In this document: piece by piece, positions 37,507-45,238 of the stretch | Layout of the letters: the number at the start of each line of letters is the position of its first letter | Position numbering within the stretch: the stretch's first letter is position 1 | Assembly (NCBI GenBank): GCA_036379395.1 | Contig: DASVGR010000129.1 | Coordinates: forward strand, 1-64,000 | Direction of reading: 5' to 3' | Origin: Oleiagrimonas sp036379395 | GTDB taxonomy: Bacteria; Pseudomonadota; Gammaproteobacteria; Xanthomonadales; Rhodanobacteraceae | Length of the DNA stretch: 64,000 bases | Position numbers and translations under genes: made by a program | The notes under the pieces: model-generated | What the model was told of the DNA's origin: nothing | Database searches by the model: none | The model's input: only the letters and a program-made list of their open reading frames with translations

Positions 37507-38913
37507 TCAGTCGGTCGGCGCGACGATGTACTGCTCCAGCTTGCCGTCGGGCAGGGTGTAGGTGGTGATGCTCAGCGTCTGCTTGTCGAAGCGAGCGCGG
37601 TAGGCGCGCATGGTCATGCCGCCGCGCAGGCGTTGCGCCACCGCCGTGAAGGCGTCGGGCTTGCCCAGGTGTTTCAGGCTTTTCCTGTAGTCGTGCAGGG
37701 CGGTCTTGTCGAAGTAGGCGTTGGCGTCGGGGCTGAACAGCTTGCGGTCGATCTTGCCGTGCTGCAGGCCGGCGAAGATGTTTTTGGCCTGTTCCAGCGC
37801 GGTCGCGGAAACGGGTTCGTTGGCCTTGAGCACGGCCGCGGCGATGCGCCGGGCGATGACGCCGGAGGTGCCGATCGCGTCCTGGTTGGTCATGGCGATG
37901 ACGGCCACCCCGTCATCGGGAAACACCAGGTTGGTGTCGGTGAAGCCGGATACTTCGCCGTCGTGGGAAATCATGCGATGGCCCTGGAAGCGGCCGACGA
38001 AGACGCCCAGGCCATAGCCGGACGCGAGGCCGTTTTTCAGCATGACGTCGGTTTCCATGGTTTGCCATGAGGCCGGCTTGAGCAGGGTCTGGTGGATCAT
38101 GGCCATGTCCCATGAGGCCAGGTCGGTCGGCGTCAGCGACAGTTCGGCCATGCCGTACAACCAGTTGACGCCTTCCTTCGGCGCCGGGTGCAGTGGCCCC
38201 AGCGCGTAGCGGTGGTAGCCGCGTGCGTCGTCCGGGGGCAGTGCATGCAGGTTGTTGTCGAAGGCGTCCGTGATGCCCAGCGGCAGGAACACGTGCTGGC
38301 GCAAATACTGGAACGGCGTCTGGCCGGTCAGTTTTTCGATGATGGCGCCGGCGATGGTGTAGTTGGTGTTGCTGTATTGCCACTTGGTGCCGGGGGCGAA
38401 ATCCAGCGGTTTTTTCGCCCATTTGTCCATGATGAATTGCGGCGTGGTGTTGGTGAGCATCTCTGGCATCACGTAATCCTGCGGCCAGTAATCCTGGTAG
38501 CCGGAGGTGTGCGACAGGATTTGCCGCAGCGTGATCTTGCCGGCGTCGGTCAGGCCGGGAAAATAATCCGATACCGGGTCGGACAGTTTCAGCTTGCCTT
38601 GCTGTTGCAGCAGCAAGAGGGCGGCGGCTGTGAACTGCTTGCTGACCGAGCCGATGGAATAGCGCATGGCCGTATTGGCCGACGTTTTCGGGTCCAGCCG
38701 GCCGTGGCCGTAGGCGTGGATGTAGGCCAGCTGACCATGGTCGACCACGGCAATCGACACGCTGGGCACGCCGGATTGGGCCAGCGCCTTGGTGGCGATC
38801 TGGTTGATGTCGGTTTGCAGGTTGGTGGGCAGGTCGGCCGCCAGGGCGGCGGGCGCGGTCAGGGCCAGCGCGACCAGGCCGGCCAGAAGAGGGAATGCGC
38901 GATGCCGGATCAT
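37507..38913 (-). CDS. Exported beta-lactamase-family serine hydrolase (PF00144)
   Basis: Periplasmic serine hydrolase of 468 residues with a signal peptide (about 1-26). The class C-like triad motifs are present: SxxK at Ser89-Lys92 (GSVSKQF), YxN in WQYSNTNY, and HxG in HDGEVSG. A C-terminal extension (about 360-468) looks like a DUF3471-type beta domain. The family includes D-aminopeptidases, esterases and class C enzymes; beta-lactam hydrolysis should not be assumed. GAGGAA precedes the ATG. It is separated from the TonB receptor by that gene's terminator. Confidence 0.85.
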   Translation of the reverse strand: MIRHRAFPLLAGLVALALTAPAALAADLPTNLQTDINQIATKALAQSGVPSVSIAVVDHGQLAYIHAYGHGRLDPKTSANTAMRYSIGSVSKQFTAAALLLLQQQGKLKLSDPVSDYFPGLTDAGKITLRQILSHTSGYQDYWPQDYVMPEMLTNTTPQFIMDKWAKKPLDFAPGTKWQYSNTNYTIAGAIIEKLTGQTPFQYLRQHVFLPLGITDAFDNNLHALPPDDARGYHRYALGPLHPAPKEGVNWLYGMAELSLTPTDLASWDMAMIHQTLLKPASWQTMETDVMLKNGLASGYGLGVFVGRFQGHRMISHDGEVSGFTDTNLVFPDDGVAVIAMTNQDAIGTSGVIARRIAAAVLKANEPVSATALEQAKNIFAGLQHGKIDRKLFSPDANAYFDKTALHDYRKSLKHLGKPDAFTAVAQRLRGGMTMRAYRARFDKQTLSITTYTLPDGKLEQYIVAPTD

Positions 38914-39041
38914 GGAACTTCCTCTGTCATGGGATACGGTCGGCAACGATAGCACCGCGTCCGTGCGGATGTGGCCGTGATGGCGCGGCGAGTGGTTTGG
39001 TGCCCTGGCTGGATTGCCCGATCCACGATGGGCCGCCAATG

Positions 39042-39071
39042 AAAAAACTGGGCCGGGAAAACCCGGCCCAG
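39042..39071 (-). terminator. Intrinsic terminator after the TonB receptor gene
   Basis: On the minus strand CTGGGCCGGG pairs with CCCGGCCCAG around a TTTT loop and is followed by six T. It is 55 bases downstream of the receptor stop. Confidence 0.9.
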
Positions 39072-39125
39072 ACCGCAAAACCATTGCATTGGGCCCGCGA
39101 GGGGGGAGATGGGGCCGTGCAAGGT

Positions 39126-42100
39126 TTAAAACTTGAAGTTGAACTTGGCCAGGTAGCGCTTGCCGTTGTAGTAGCGGTTGGCCGGCATGGCCTTGTTGCC
39201 GCCGAAGTACTGGATGTAGCGCTGGTCGGTGAGGTTCAAGGCATCCAGCGTGATCGAGTAGTGCTTGTTGAACGTCCAGCCCAGCGACAAATCCAGCTCG
39301 GTGTAATCGCCCGTGGTGGCCGGCGGCGCACCGGCGATGTAGCCGCCGGCGAGGTAGGCGTCGCGCCAGTTCATGGTCAGCCGGGCACTGAACGGGCCTT
39401 TGGCGAAGTACGGACTGATGTTGGCCGACCACTTGGAGTTGTATGGCAGCGCGCCGCCGGTGGACAGCGTGCCGTGCGAGTAGGTGACCGAGTTGACCAT
39501 GCCGAACCCGCTTTCGCCGAAACTTTGCTGGTAGGACAGGTTCAGGCCCAGCAGCTTGCCGGTGCCGACGTTGGCCGGCTTGGTCACGCTGAACTTGCAC
39601 ATCGCGTTGGCGTCGCACAGGCCCATCGACATCAGGGTGGCCAGCGTGTCGCCGGTGGCCTTGGGGTCGAAGTGCTGCTCGAACACCGATACCGTGGAGA
39701 TGTAATTGCGGATGTTCTTGTAGAACGCCGATACCGCGAACACCGATTGCGGCGCGAAATACCATTCCACCGACGCGTCGATGTTGGTCGACTTGTACGG
39801 CTTGAGGTCGGCGTTGCCGGCCGAGGCCTTGGGCGGCACCGCCACGTCGGCGATGAAGAAGCTGTTGACTTCCTGGAACGCCGGCGGACGCGCGATGGTT
39901 TCGGAAATGGCGCCGCGCACCAGCAGGTCGTCGAGCAGGCTGTAGGTCAGGTTGACCGACGGCAGCCACTCGCTGTACGAGCTTGACCCGTAATGCCACC
40001 ACGATTGCGGAATCGGGAACGCGGCCTTGTCGGCACCCAGCAGGATCGAGCCGGTGGTGGTCTTGGTGTGCACGTAGCGCAGGCCGAAGTTGCCGCTCAG
40101 GCGATCCAGCGCGAAGTCCTGCTGCACGTAGGCGGCGATGTTCTTTTCGTCGAAATTGAATGTGCCGTTGAGGTAGGAGCTGGGGTCGTCGACCAGGTCG
40201 TAGTTGCCGAAGCTGGCGAACTCGCCGCTTTCGGACCACATCAGATGCTGGCCGGAACCGGCGGCAAAGCCGGGCACCTTGTTGCCGATGATGTTGACGT
40301 AGCCGTCGGTGCCGACGATGTCTTCCAGCGTGCCCTGCGCGGACGGGCCGACGGCGTTGAACGTGTGCGAGGTTTGCGCCAGGCGGTTCTGGTTGTAGCG
40401 CACGCCGTATTGCAGCTTGTAGAACGCGCCGTCGAAATCGTTGTGGAAATCGGCCTGCACGAAGTCGGTGAGCTGGCGCGTGTCGTGGGTCAGAAGTTGC
40501 GTCGGGTTGGAGCCGTCCAGACCGCCGACCGTCCAGTTTTGCGGATCGCGCGCGGCAGCCGGGTCGTCAAACGTGATGCCCTTGTCCAGGTCCCACGAAT
40601 AGCCGCCATGGAACGCGGCGTTCATGGCGTACTGGCGCTGGTCGGGGTTGGACGACTTGCTGATGCCGCCTTGCACCTTCACGCCCCAGCCGTCGCCGCG
40701 ATAGGCGCCGGCAAGGTCGAAGCCCTTGATCGTCACGTCGCTCTTGCGCGGAAAACTGTCGAAGTAGGTCGTGGCCGGGCCGCTGACGGTGGCGCCGTTC
40801 TGGCACGGGTTGGAAAACACCGTGGAGCACAGGTGGCCGCTGGTGATCACGCCGTTGGTGGCCGCACCCATCGCGTCCGCGTTGCCCGGGTTGGCGCTGG
40901 GCATCGGGTAAAACGACGTGTTCCAGTTGTCGTAGTTCTCGTCCACGTACATGGCGTTGCCGGAAAATTCCAGGCGGTCGGTCGGTTTCCATTGCACGGT
41001 CAGGTGGGCGCCGTTGCGCTCGCGCGTCTGGCGGAACCAGGCCGAGTTGATCACGGTCGGCACGCTGTCCGAGCTGTGCGCCAGCCACGGCAGGTTGGCG
41101 GCGTAGTCGGAAGCCGGGCTGTAGCCGTTGAAGATTTCCAGGCCTTCGCGGTCGATGCGTTCCTTGTAGTGCGACACGGACACGTCGAAGCCGAAGGTGT
41201 CGGCCGTGTTTTTCCAGCTGTAGAACAGCGAGCCGATCGGGTTGGTGGCGTGGTCGTGCGCCTGGCTGTTGTTGGTCACGCCGATGGAGCCGGCGACGGT
41301 GTTGGCCTTGAGGTCGAGTGGCTTGCGCGTGTGCACGAAGATCGTGCCGCCGACGGAGCCGTCCGGGAAGCGCGCCTCGGAGGTCTTGTGCACCTCGATG
41401 TTGCCGACCAGCTGTGGCGGCAGGATGGTGAAGTCGAAGCCGCGGCTGGGCTGCGAGCCGTGCAGCCACGGCACTTCGGCCATGAGGTGGCCGTTGATGA
41501 AGGTGAGGTTCAACGCCGGGTCGGTGCCGTTGATGCTGACCAGGTCGCCCTGGCCCATGTTGCGGTCCAGCGTGACGCCGGGGATTTGCGTCATCGCCTC
41601 GGCGACGTTGGTGTTGGGAAACTTGCCCAGATCCTCGGCGCTGACGGCTTCGACGATGGTGTTGGCGCCGCGCTTGATGGCCAGCGAATCGGCCAGGCTT
41701 TGACGGATGCCGGACACCGTGATGCCTTGCAGCTGGGTGGGATTGGTCTGGGTGGTCGCCGGGTTTTTCGACGGGTCGTCGTTGCTGCTGCCTTGCGACT
41801 GCGGCTGCGGCGTGGAACGCGGCTGGCGGGTTTCACGCGTGGCGCGCTTGGGCTGGATCACGTAAGCCGATTTGCCTACCGACTTGGCTGCCAGCCCGGT
41901 GCCGCGCAAGGTGTGGTTGAGCGCCTCGGTGGTGGAAAACGTGCCGGACAGGCCGGGTGAGGTCTTGCCGTCGACCAGACGCGGGGCATAGGCCAATTGC
42001 ACGCCGCTTTCAACGGCCAGCTTGTCCAGCGCGGTGCTGAGCTTGCCGGAGGCAATGTGGTAGGCGTGCTGGCCGGCCGTGGTTTGCGCGGCAAAAGCCT

Positions 42101-42245
42101 GCATGGGCAGCAGCAAGGCGCTGCCCGAAAGCACCAGTGACAACGCGCCGACCAGCGCGCGACGTCGGGTCGTGATGCGGTGCGCGCCAGTTTCGACGTG
42201 GTTGTTGAAACTGGCCGGGGTACGCGGTGTTGATGTGCTCGTCAT
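39126..42245 (-). CDS. TonB-dependent receptor with N-terminal STN signalling domain
   Basis: Outer-membrane transporter of 1039 residues. After a long N-terminus and signal sequence (hydrophobic ALVGALSLVLSGSALLL) comes an STN domain (about 60-120; GKLSTALDKLAVESGVQLAY) that can signal to FecR. The plug domain (AEDLGKFPNTNVAEAMTQIPGV) and the beta-barrel, ending in Phe, follow. The plug motif is typical of Xanthomonas/Caulobacter receptors, many of which import carbohydrates rather than siderophores, so iron cannot be assumed. ATG 42245 follows AGGAAA. The 147-base gap to fecR may hold the ECF promoter. Confidence 0.9.
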   Translation of the reverse strand: MTSTSTPRTPASFNNHVETGAHRITTRRRALVGALSLVLSGSALLLPMQAFAAQTTAGQHAYHIASGKLSTALDKLAVESGVQLAYAPRLVDGKTSPGLSGTFSTTEALNHTLRGTGLAAKSVGKSAYVIQPKRATRETRQPRSTPQPQSQGSSNDDPSKNPATTQTNPTQLQGITVSGIRQSLADSLAIKRGANTIVEAVSAEDLGKFPNTNVAEAMTQIPGVTLDRNMGQGDLVSINGTDPALNLTFINGHLMAEVPWLHGSQPSRGFDFTILPPQLVGNIEVHKTSEARFPDGSVGGTIFVHTRKPLDLKANTVAGSIGVTNNSQAHDHATNPIGSLFYSWKNTADTFGFDVSVSHYKERIDREGLEIFNGYSPASDYAANLPWLAHSSDSVPTVINSAWFRQTRERNGAHLTVQWKPTDRLEFSGNAMYVDENYDNWNTSFYPMPSANPGNADAMGAATNGVITSGHLCSTVFSNPCQNGATVSGPATTYFDSFPRKSDVTIKGFDLAGAYRGDGWGVKVQGGISKSSNPDQRQYAMNAAFHGGYSWDLDKGITFDDPAAARDPQNWTVGGLDGSNPTQLLTHDTRQLTDFVQADFHNDFDGAFYKLQYGVRYNQNRLAQTSHTFNAVGPSAQGTLEDIVGTDGYVNIIGNKVPGFAAGSGQHLMWSESGEFASFGNYDLVDDPSSYLNGTFNFDEKNIAAYVQQDFALDRLSGNFGLRYVHTKTTTGSILLGADKAAFPIPQSWWHYGSSSYSEWLPSVNLTYSLLDDLLVRGAISETIARPPAFQEVNSFFIADVAVPPKASAGNADLKPYKSTNIDASVEWYFAPQSVFAVSAFYKNIRNYISTVSVFEQHFDPKATGDTLATLMSMGLCDANAMCKFSVTKPANVGTGKLLGLNLSYQQSFGESGFGMVNSVTYSHGTLSTGGALPYNSKWSANISPYFAKGPFSARLTMNWRDAYLAGGYIAGAPPATTGDYTELDLSLGWTFNKHYSITLDALNLTDQRYIQYFGGNKAMPANRYYNGKRYLAKFNFKF

Positions 42246-42363
42246 CGTTGGGTTTCCTCGCAAGTGGATGTTGGTCGGACGATGTTTGCAAGCACACGAT
42301 CGCCCCCTCCACCTACCAAGACGCGGCACGAACGAGGATCACCACCTTCGTTTTGAACTTTTT

Positions 42364-42379
42364 TTGTCAAACATGACAA
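42364..42379. promoter_or_regulatory. Perfect inverted repeat upstream of the TonB receptor
   Basis: TTGTCA and TGACAA flank a four-base AACA spacer, just after the fecR stop in the gap before the receptor gene. The size and symmetry fit an operator for a dimeric regulator. No identity can be given. Confidence 0.35.
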
Positions 42380-42392
42380 CGATGGTCATGCC

Positions 42393-43412
42393 TCACTTGC
42401 GCGACAGCACGACGCGGTTGGCCGATGCCCACGTGGCATGCACGGGCCAGCCCTGCTGCAACACGGTGACGAGGGTTTTCTGGTCGCCGGCGCGGAACAC
42501 GCCGCTGATGCGCAGATGCCGCAATGACGGATCACCGATGACCACCTGCGTGGCGCTGTATTGGTTCATGGCGGTCAGCAGATGGGGCAGCGTCCAGTCG
42601 TGCACGAACAACTTGCCCGAGGTCCAGCCGCGCACTTGTGCCATGTCGACGGGCCTGGGCTGGCTGATGATGCCGGCCTGGTCGAACTGCAGTTGCTCGC
42701 CCGGCTGGATGGAGGCGTGGCGCACTTCGCCGTCGGCGTTCGTGGCGACGGTGACGCTGCCCTGGAGCAGCACGACGTTGACGAAACGGTGGCCCAGACC
42801 AACCTGGAACGTGGTGCCGATGTCGGTCACGGTGCCGTCGCCGGCATGCACGACGAACGGACGTTGCGCGTTGTGGTGGACGTCGAATTGCGCACGGCCC
42901 TGCAGCAGGTCGACCTGGCGCTTGCCGGTGCTGTAGTCCACGCGCAGGCGCGTTTTCGTGTCCATCAGGATGCGCGTGCCGTCATCCAGCGTGAGCGTGC
43001 GCTGCTGGCCCACCGCGGTGGCGTACAGCGCGCCGTTGGTCGACAGCGCATGCTGGCGCCAGCCGGGCGCGACGAGAAAAACCGTGCCCAGCACGGCGGC
43101 CGCGGCGACCGCCCACGGCAACCAGCGGCGGCGTTGCCAGGAGCCGGCCGCGGATGGCTGCAGGGCGTGCCGCGCGGCGGCCATGAGCGCGGGATTGTCG
43201 CGGATGGCGTCGCCGCTGGTCGTCCACAGCTGCTCCACGTGATGGTAGGCGGTGGCGTGCTCGGCCCGGCGCGTCAGCCACAGTTCGAAGTCCGTGCGTT
43301 CGGCCGGCGTGCAGGCTGGGTCGCTCATGCGCGCAAACCACTGCTCGGCCGTCGCCATGACGCCGTCGTCGGGAACATCGGTGTTGGAGTTGTTGCCTTC
43401 CATCTTGTTCAT
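42393..43412 (-). CDS. fecR: FecR-type transmembrane anti-sigma factor/sensor
   Basis: A 339-residue inner-membrane regulator. The N-terminal DUF4880 segment (ATAEQWFARMSDPACTPAERTDFELWL) precedes one membrane helix (about 103-121; WAVAAAAVLGTVFLVAP) and the periplasmic FecR domain (GQQRTLTLDDGTRILMDTKT, VDLLQGRAQFDV). The C-terminus (GVFRAGDQKTLVTVLQQ) is STN-like. It relays the receptor's signal to the adjacent sigma factor. Its ATG at 43412 overlaps the sigma stop (ATGA). Confidence 0.9.
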   Translation of the reverse strand: MNKMEGNNSNTDVPDDGVMATAEQWFARMSDPACTPAERTDFELWLTRRAEHATAYHHVEQLWTTSGDAIRDNPALMAAARHALQPSAAGSWQRRRWLPWAVAAAAVLGTVFLVAPGWRQHALSTNGALYATAVGQQRTLTLDDGTRILMDTKTRLRVDYSTGKRQVDLLQGRAQFDVHHNAQRPFVVHAGDGTVTDIGTTFQVGLGHRFVNVVLLQGSVTVATNADGEVRHASIQPGEQLQFDQAGIISQPRPVDMAQVRGWTSGKLFVHDWTLPHLLTAMNQYSATQVVIGDPSLRHLRISGVFRAGDQKTLVTVLQQGWPVHATWASANRVVLSRK

Positions 43413-43975
43413 TTGGACGTCCCCTGTGTGCCATTGCCTACCTTGCGACGCAGCGTGGCCAGCGCCGTCGCCAGGTGTTTGTCTACCGTCTTGACCGAAA
43501 TGCCGCAGCGCCTGGCGATTTGCGCGTGGCTGAGCCCGTGGATCCGCTTGAGCAGGTACACCCGCTGGCATTTGGGCGGCAGGGCCGCGATCGCCTGGGC
43601 AAGGCGGGCCATCTGCTGCTCGTACACCGCCTGTTCCTCGGGCGTGCGCGAGGGTGAGGCCACGTCGCACTCGTCCACGTCGACATGCCGGCTTGCCTGC
43701 CGGTTGCGCGCTTTGCGAAACTGGTCGTGGGCCACGTTCACGGCCACACGGTACAGCAGGCGCTTCCATGCCGAGGCCGGTTCCGAATCGCGATAGCGCA
43801 GCATGCGGATCAGGCTTTCCTGCGCCGCATCCTCCGCGTCCTGCTGCGACGCCGTGCGGCGGCGCAAAAAGCTTACCAGCTGCGGATGCTGCACGCGGGC
43901 GAATTCATCAAAACGGGTAACGTCGACGCCGGCATCACAACTTTCGTCCTGATTCCACATCATGAGTGGCCCCAT
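43409..43975 (-). CDS. ECF sigma factor, FecI-like
   Basis: A 188-residue ECF sigma with region 2 (HPQLVSFLRRRTASQQDAEDAAQE, DSEPASAWKRLLYRVAVN) and region 4 (LPPKCQRVYLLKRIHGLSHAQIARRCG, VKTVDKHLATAL). With fecR and the STN-bearing receptor it forms a cell-surface signalling unit expected to activate the receptor gene. ATG 43975 is used; the MM pair four codons later is an alternative start. Divergent from the aldo/keto reductase gene. Confidence 0.9.
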   Translation of the reverse strand: MGPLMMWNQDESCDAGVDVTRFDEFARVQHPQLVSFLRRRTASQQDAEDAAQESLIRMLRYRDSEPASAWKRLLYRVAVNVAHDQFRKARNRQASRHVDVDECDVASPSRTPEEQAVYEQQMARLAQAIAALPPKCQRVYLLKRIHGLSHAQIARRCGISVKTVDKHLATALATLRRKVGNGTQGTSK

Positions 43976-44038
43976 CGCGCTCTTTGCCCATGCGTGACAT
44001 GAGCCAGATGCTGATCCGATTTATCCTCAGCCAAGATT

Positions 44039-44065
44039 GGCGGCTTTGCAAGCCGCCCGGTTTTT
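44039..44065 (+). terminator. Terminator-like hairpin in the leader of the aldo/keto reductase gene
   Basis: GGCGGCTT pairs with AAGCCGCC around a TGC loop and is followed by CGG and five T on the plus strand. It lies about 20 bases before the reductase start, with no upstream plus-strand gene to terminate, so it may be an attenuator of the reductase or a block to antisense transcription. Confidence 0.6.
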
Positions 44066-44085
44066 CTGGTTGATGGAGAAATGTT

Positions 44086-45027
44086 GTGCAATTGATCAAC
44101 GGCAAACCGATGCCGACATTGGGCCTGGGCACGTGGAAATCGCGTCCCGGCGAAGTGCGTTTTGCCGTGCGCGAGGCCATCCGCGCAGGCTGTCGGCACA
44201 TCGACTGCGCAACCATTTACGGCAACGAAGTCGAGGTGGGGCAGGGCCTGGCCGACGCCATGGCCGACGGCGTCGGGCGTGATGAATTGTGGATCACGTC
44301 CAAGCTGTGGAACGACGCGCATGCCCCGGCCGACGTGCGCCCGGCACTGGAAGCGAGCCTGTCCAAACTGGGCCTGGAGCAACTGGATCTGTACCTGATG
44401 CACTGGCCGGTGGCGATCCGCGGGAATGCGTCGTTTCCGTTGCGCGCACACGACATTTTCGCGCCCGGGGCGATGCCGGTGGCGACGACGTGGCAAGCGA
44501 TGGAAGCGTGCGTCGATGCGGGTCTGGTGCGCCATGTCGGTGTGTCCAATTTCAGCGCGCGCAAGCTGCAACAGCTGCTGGACGTGGCGCGCATAGCGCC
44601 GGCGATGAACCAGGTGGAGCTGCATCCGTATTTGCAGCAGGACGCCTTGCTGCGTTTTTGCGCGACGCATGGCGTGGGCGTGACGGCGTATTCCCCGCTG
44701 GGTTCGGGCGATCGCCCGAAGGGCATGAAGACGGCGGGCGAGCCGGTGCTTTTGCAGGACCCGGTCATTCTTGCGCTGGCCGACAAACACGGCGCCAGCG
44801 CGGCGCAGATCCTCATCGCCTGGGCGTTGCAACGCGGCACGAGCGTGATCCCCAAGTCCGTCAACGCCGGGCGCATCGCGCAAAACCTGGCCGCCGCCAA
44901 GATCGTGCTGGATGCGGACGACATGCGGCAGCTGGCGGCGCTTGACTGCCATCGGCGCTATCTCGACGGCGCCGACTGGGTCGTCGACGGCGGACCTTTC
45001 ACGCAGGCCAGCCTGTGGGACGAATAG
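44086..45027 (+). CDS. Aldo/keto reductase
   Basis: NADPH-dependent TIM-barrel reductase of 313 residues. The catalytic tetrad residues are visible: Asp and Tyr (HIDCATIYGNE), Lys (WITSKLWND) and His (YLMHWPVA). The C-terminal NADPH-binding segment IPKSVNAGRIAQN is typical of AKR families reducing sugars and aldehydes. Starts at GTG 44086 with GGAGAA upstream. Substrate not predictable. Confidence 0.9.
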   Translation: MQLINGKPMPTLGLGTWKSRPGEVRFAVREAIRAGCRHIDCATIYGNEVEVGQGLADAMADGVGRDELWITSKLWNDAHAPADVRPALEASLSKLGLEQLDLYLMHWPVAIRGNASFPLRAHDIFAPGAMPVATTWQAMEACVDAGLVRHVGVSNFSARKLQQLLDVARIAPAMNQVELHPYLQQDALLRFCATHGVGVTAYSPLGSGDRPKGMKTAGEPVLLQDPVILALADKHGASAAQILIAWALQRGTSVIPKSVNAGRIAQNLAAAKIVLDADDMRQLAALDCHRRYLDGADWVVDGGPFTQASLWDE

Positions 45028-45030
45028 GCT

Positions 45031-45183
45031 TCAACCGCGCCACAGCACCAGCGCGGCGATGGCGAACGGCAGCAGCGCCATGCCGGCAAACACGATCATC
45101 ATGACCAGCCAGCCACCGGGGCGCCAGCGCACGGGTGCGCTGGCCTTGGCGTCGGGATGACTTGTTGGCAAAGGCAAGTTCAT
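45031..45183 (-). CDS. 50-residue single-pass membrane protein, candidate immunity protein
   Basis: Short ORF, below usual prediction cut-offs, starting ATG at 45183. The first half is polar and Pro-rich; residues about 24-47 (GWLVMMIVFAGMALLPFAIA) form one hydrophobic helix ending in WRG. It begins 55 bases after the C39 ABC transporter stop on the same strand and closes the HlyD-peptide-ABC cluster. Small membrane proteins at this position often protect the producer in bacteriocin systems; here that is inference. Start has a weak ribosome site. Confidence 0.55.
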   Translation of the reverse strand: MNLPLPTSHPDAKASAPVRWRPGGWLVMMIVFAGMALLPFAIAALVLWRG

Positions 45184-45238
45184 GCATCCATTGTGCGCGC
45201 CGGCTGGCGTGTGCGGGCGGCCACCTTGACGCGGTCTT

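Noticed and set aside
39993..41960. 655-residue plus-strand open frame across the TonB receptor
   Set aside because: Shadow; the minus-strand receptor has STN, plug and barrel features and a terminator.
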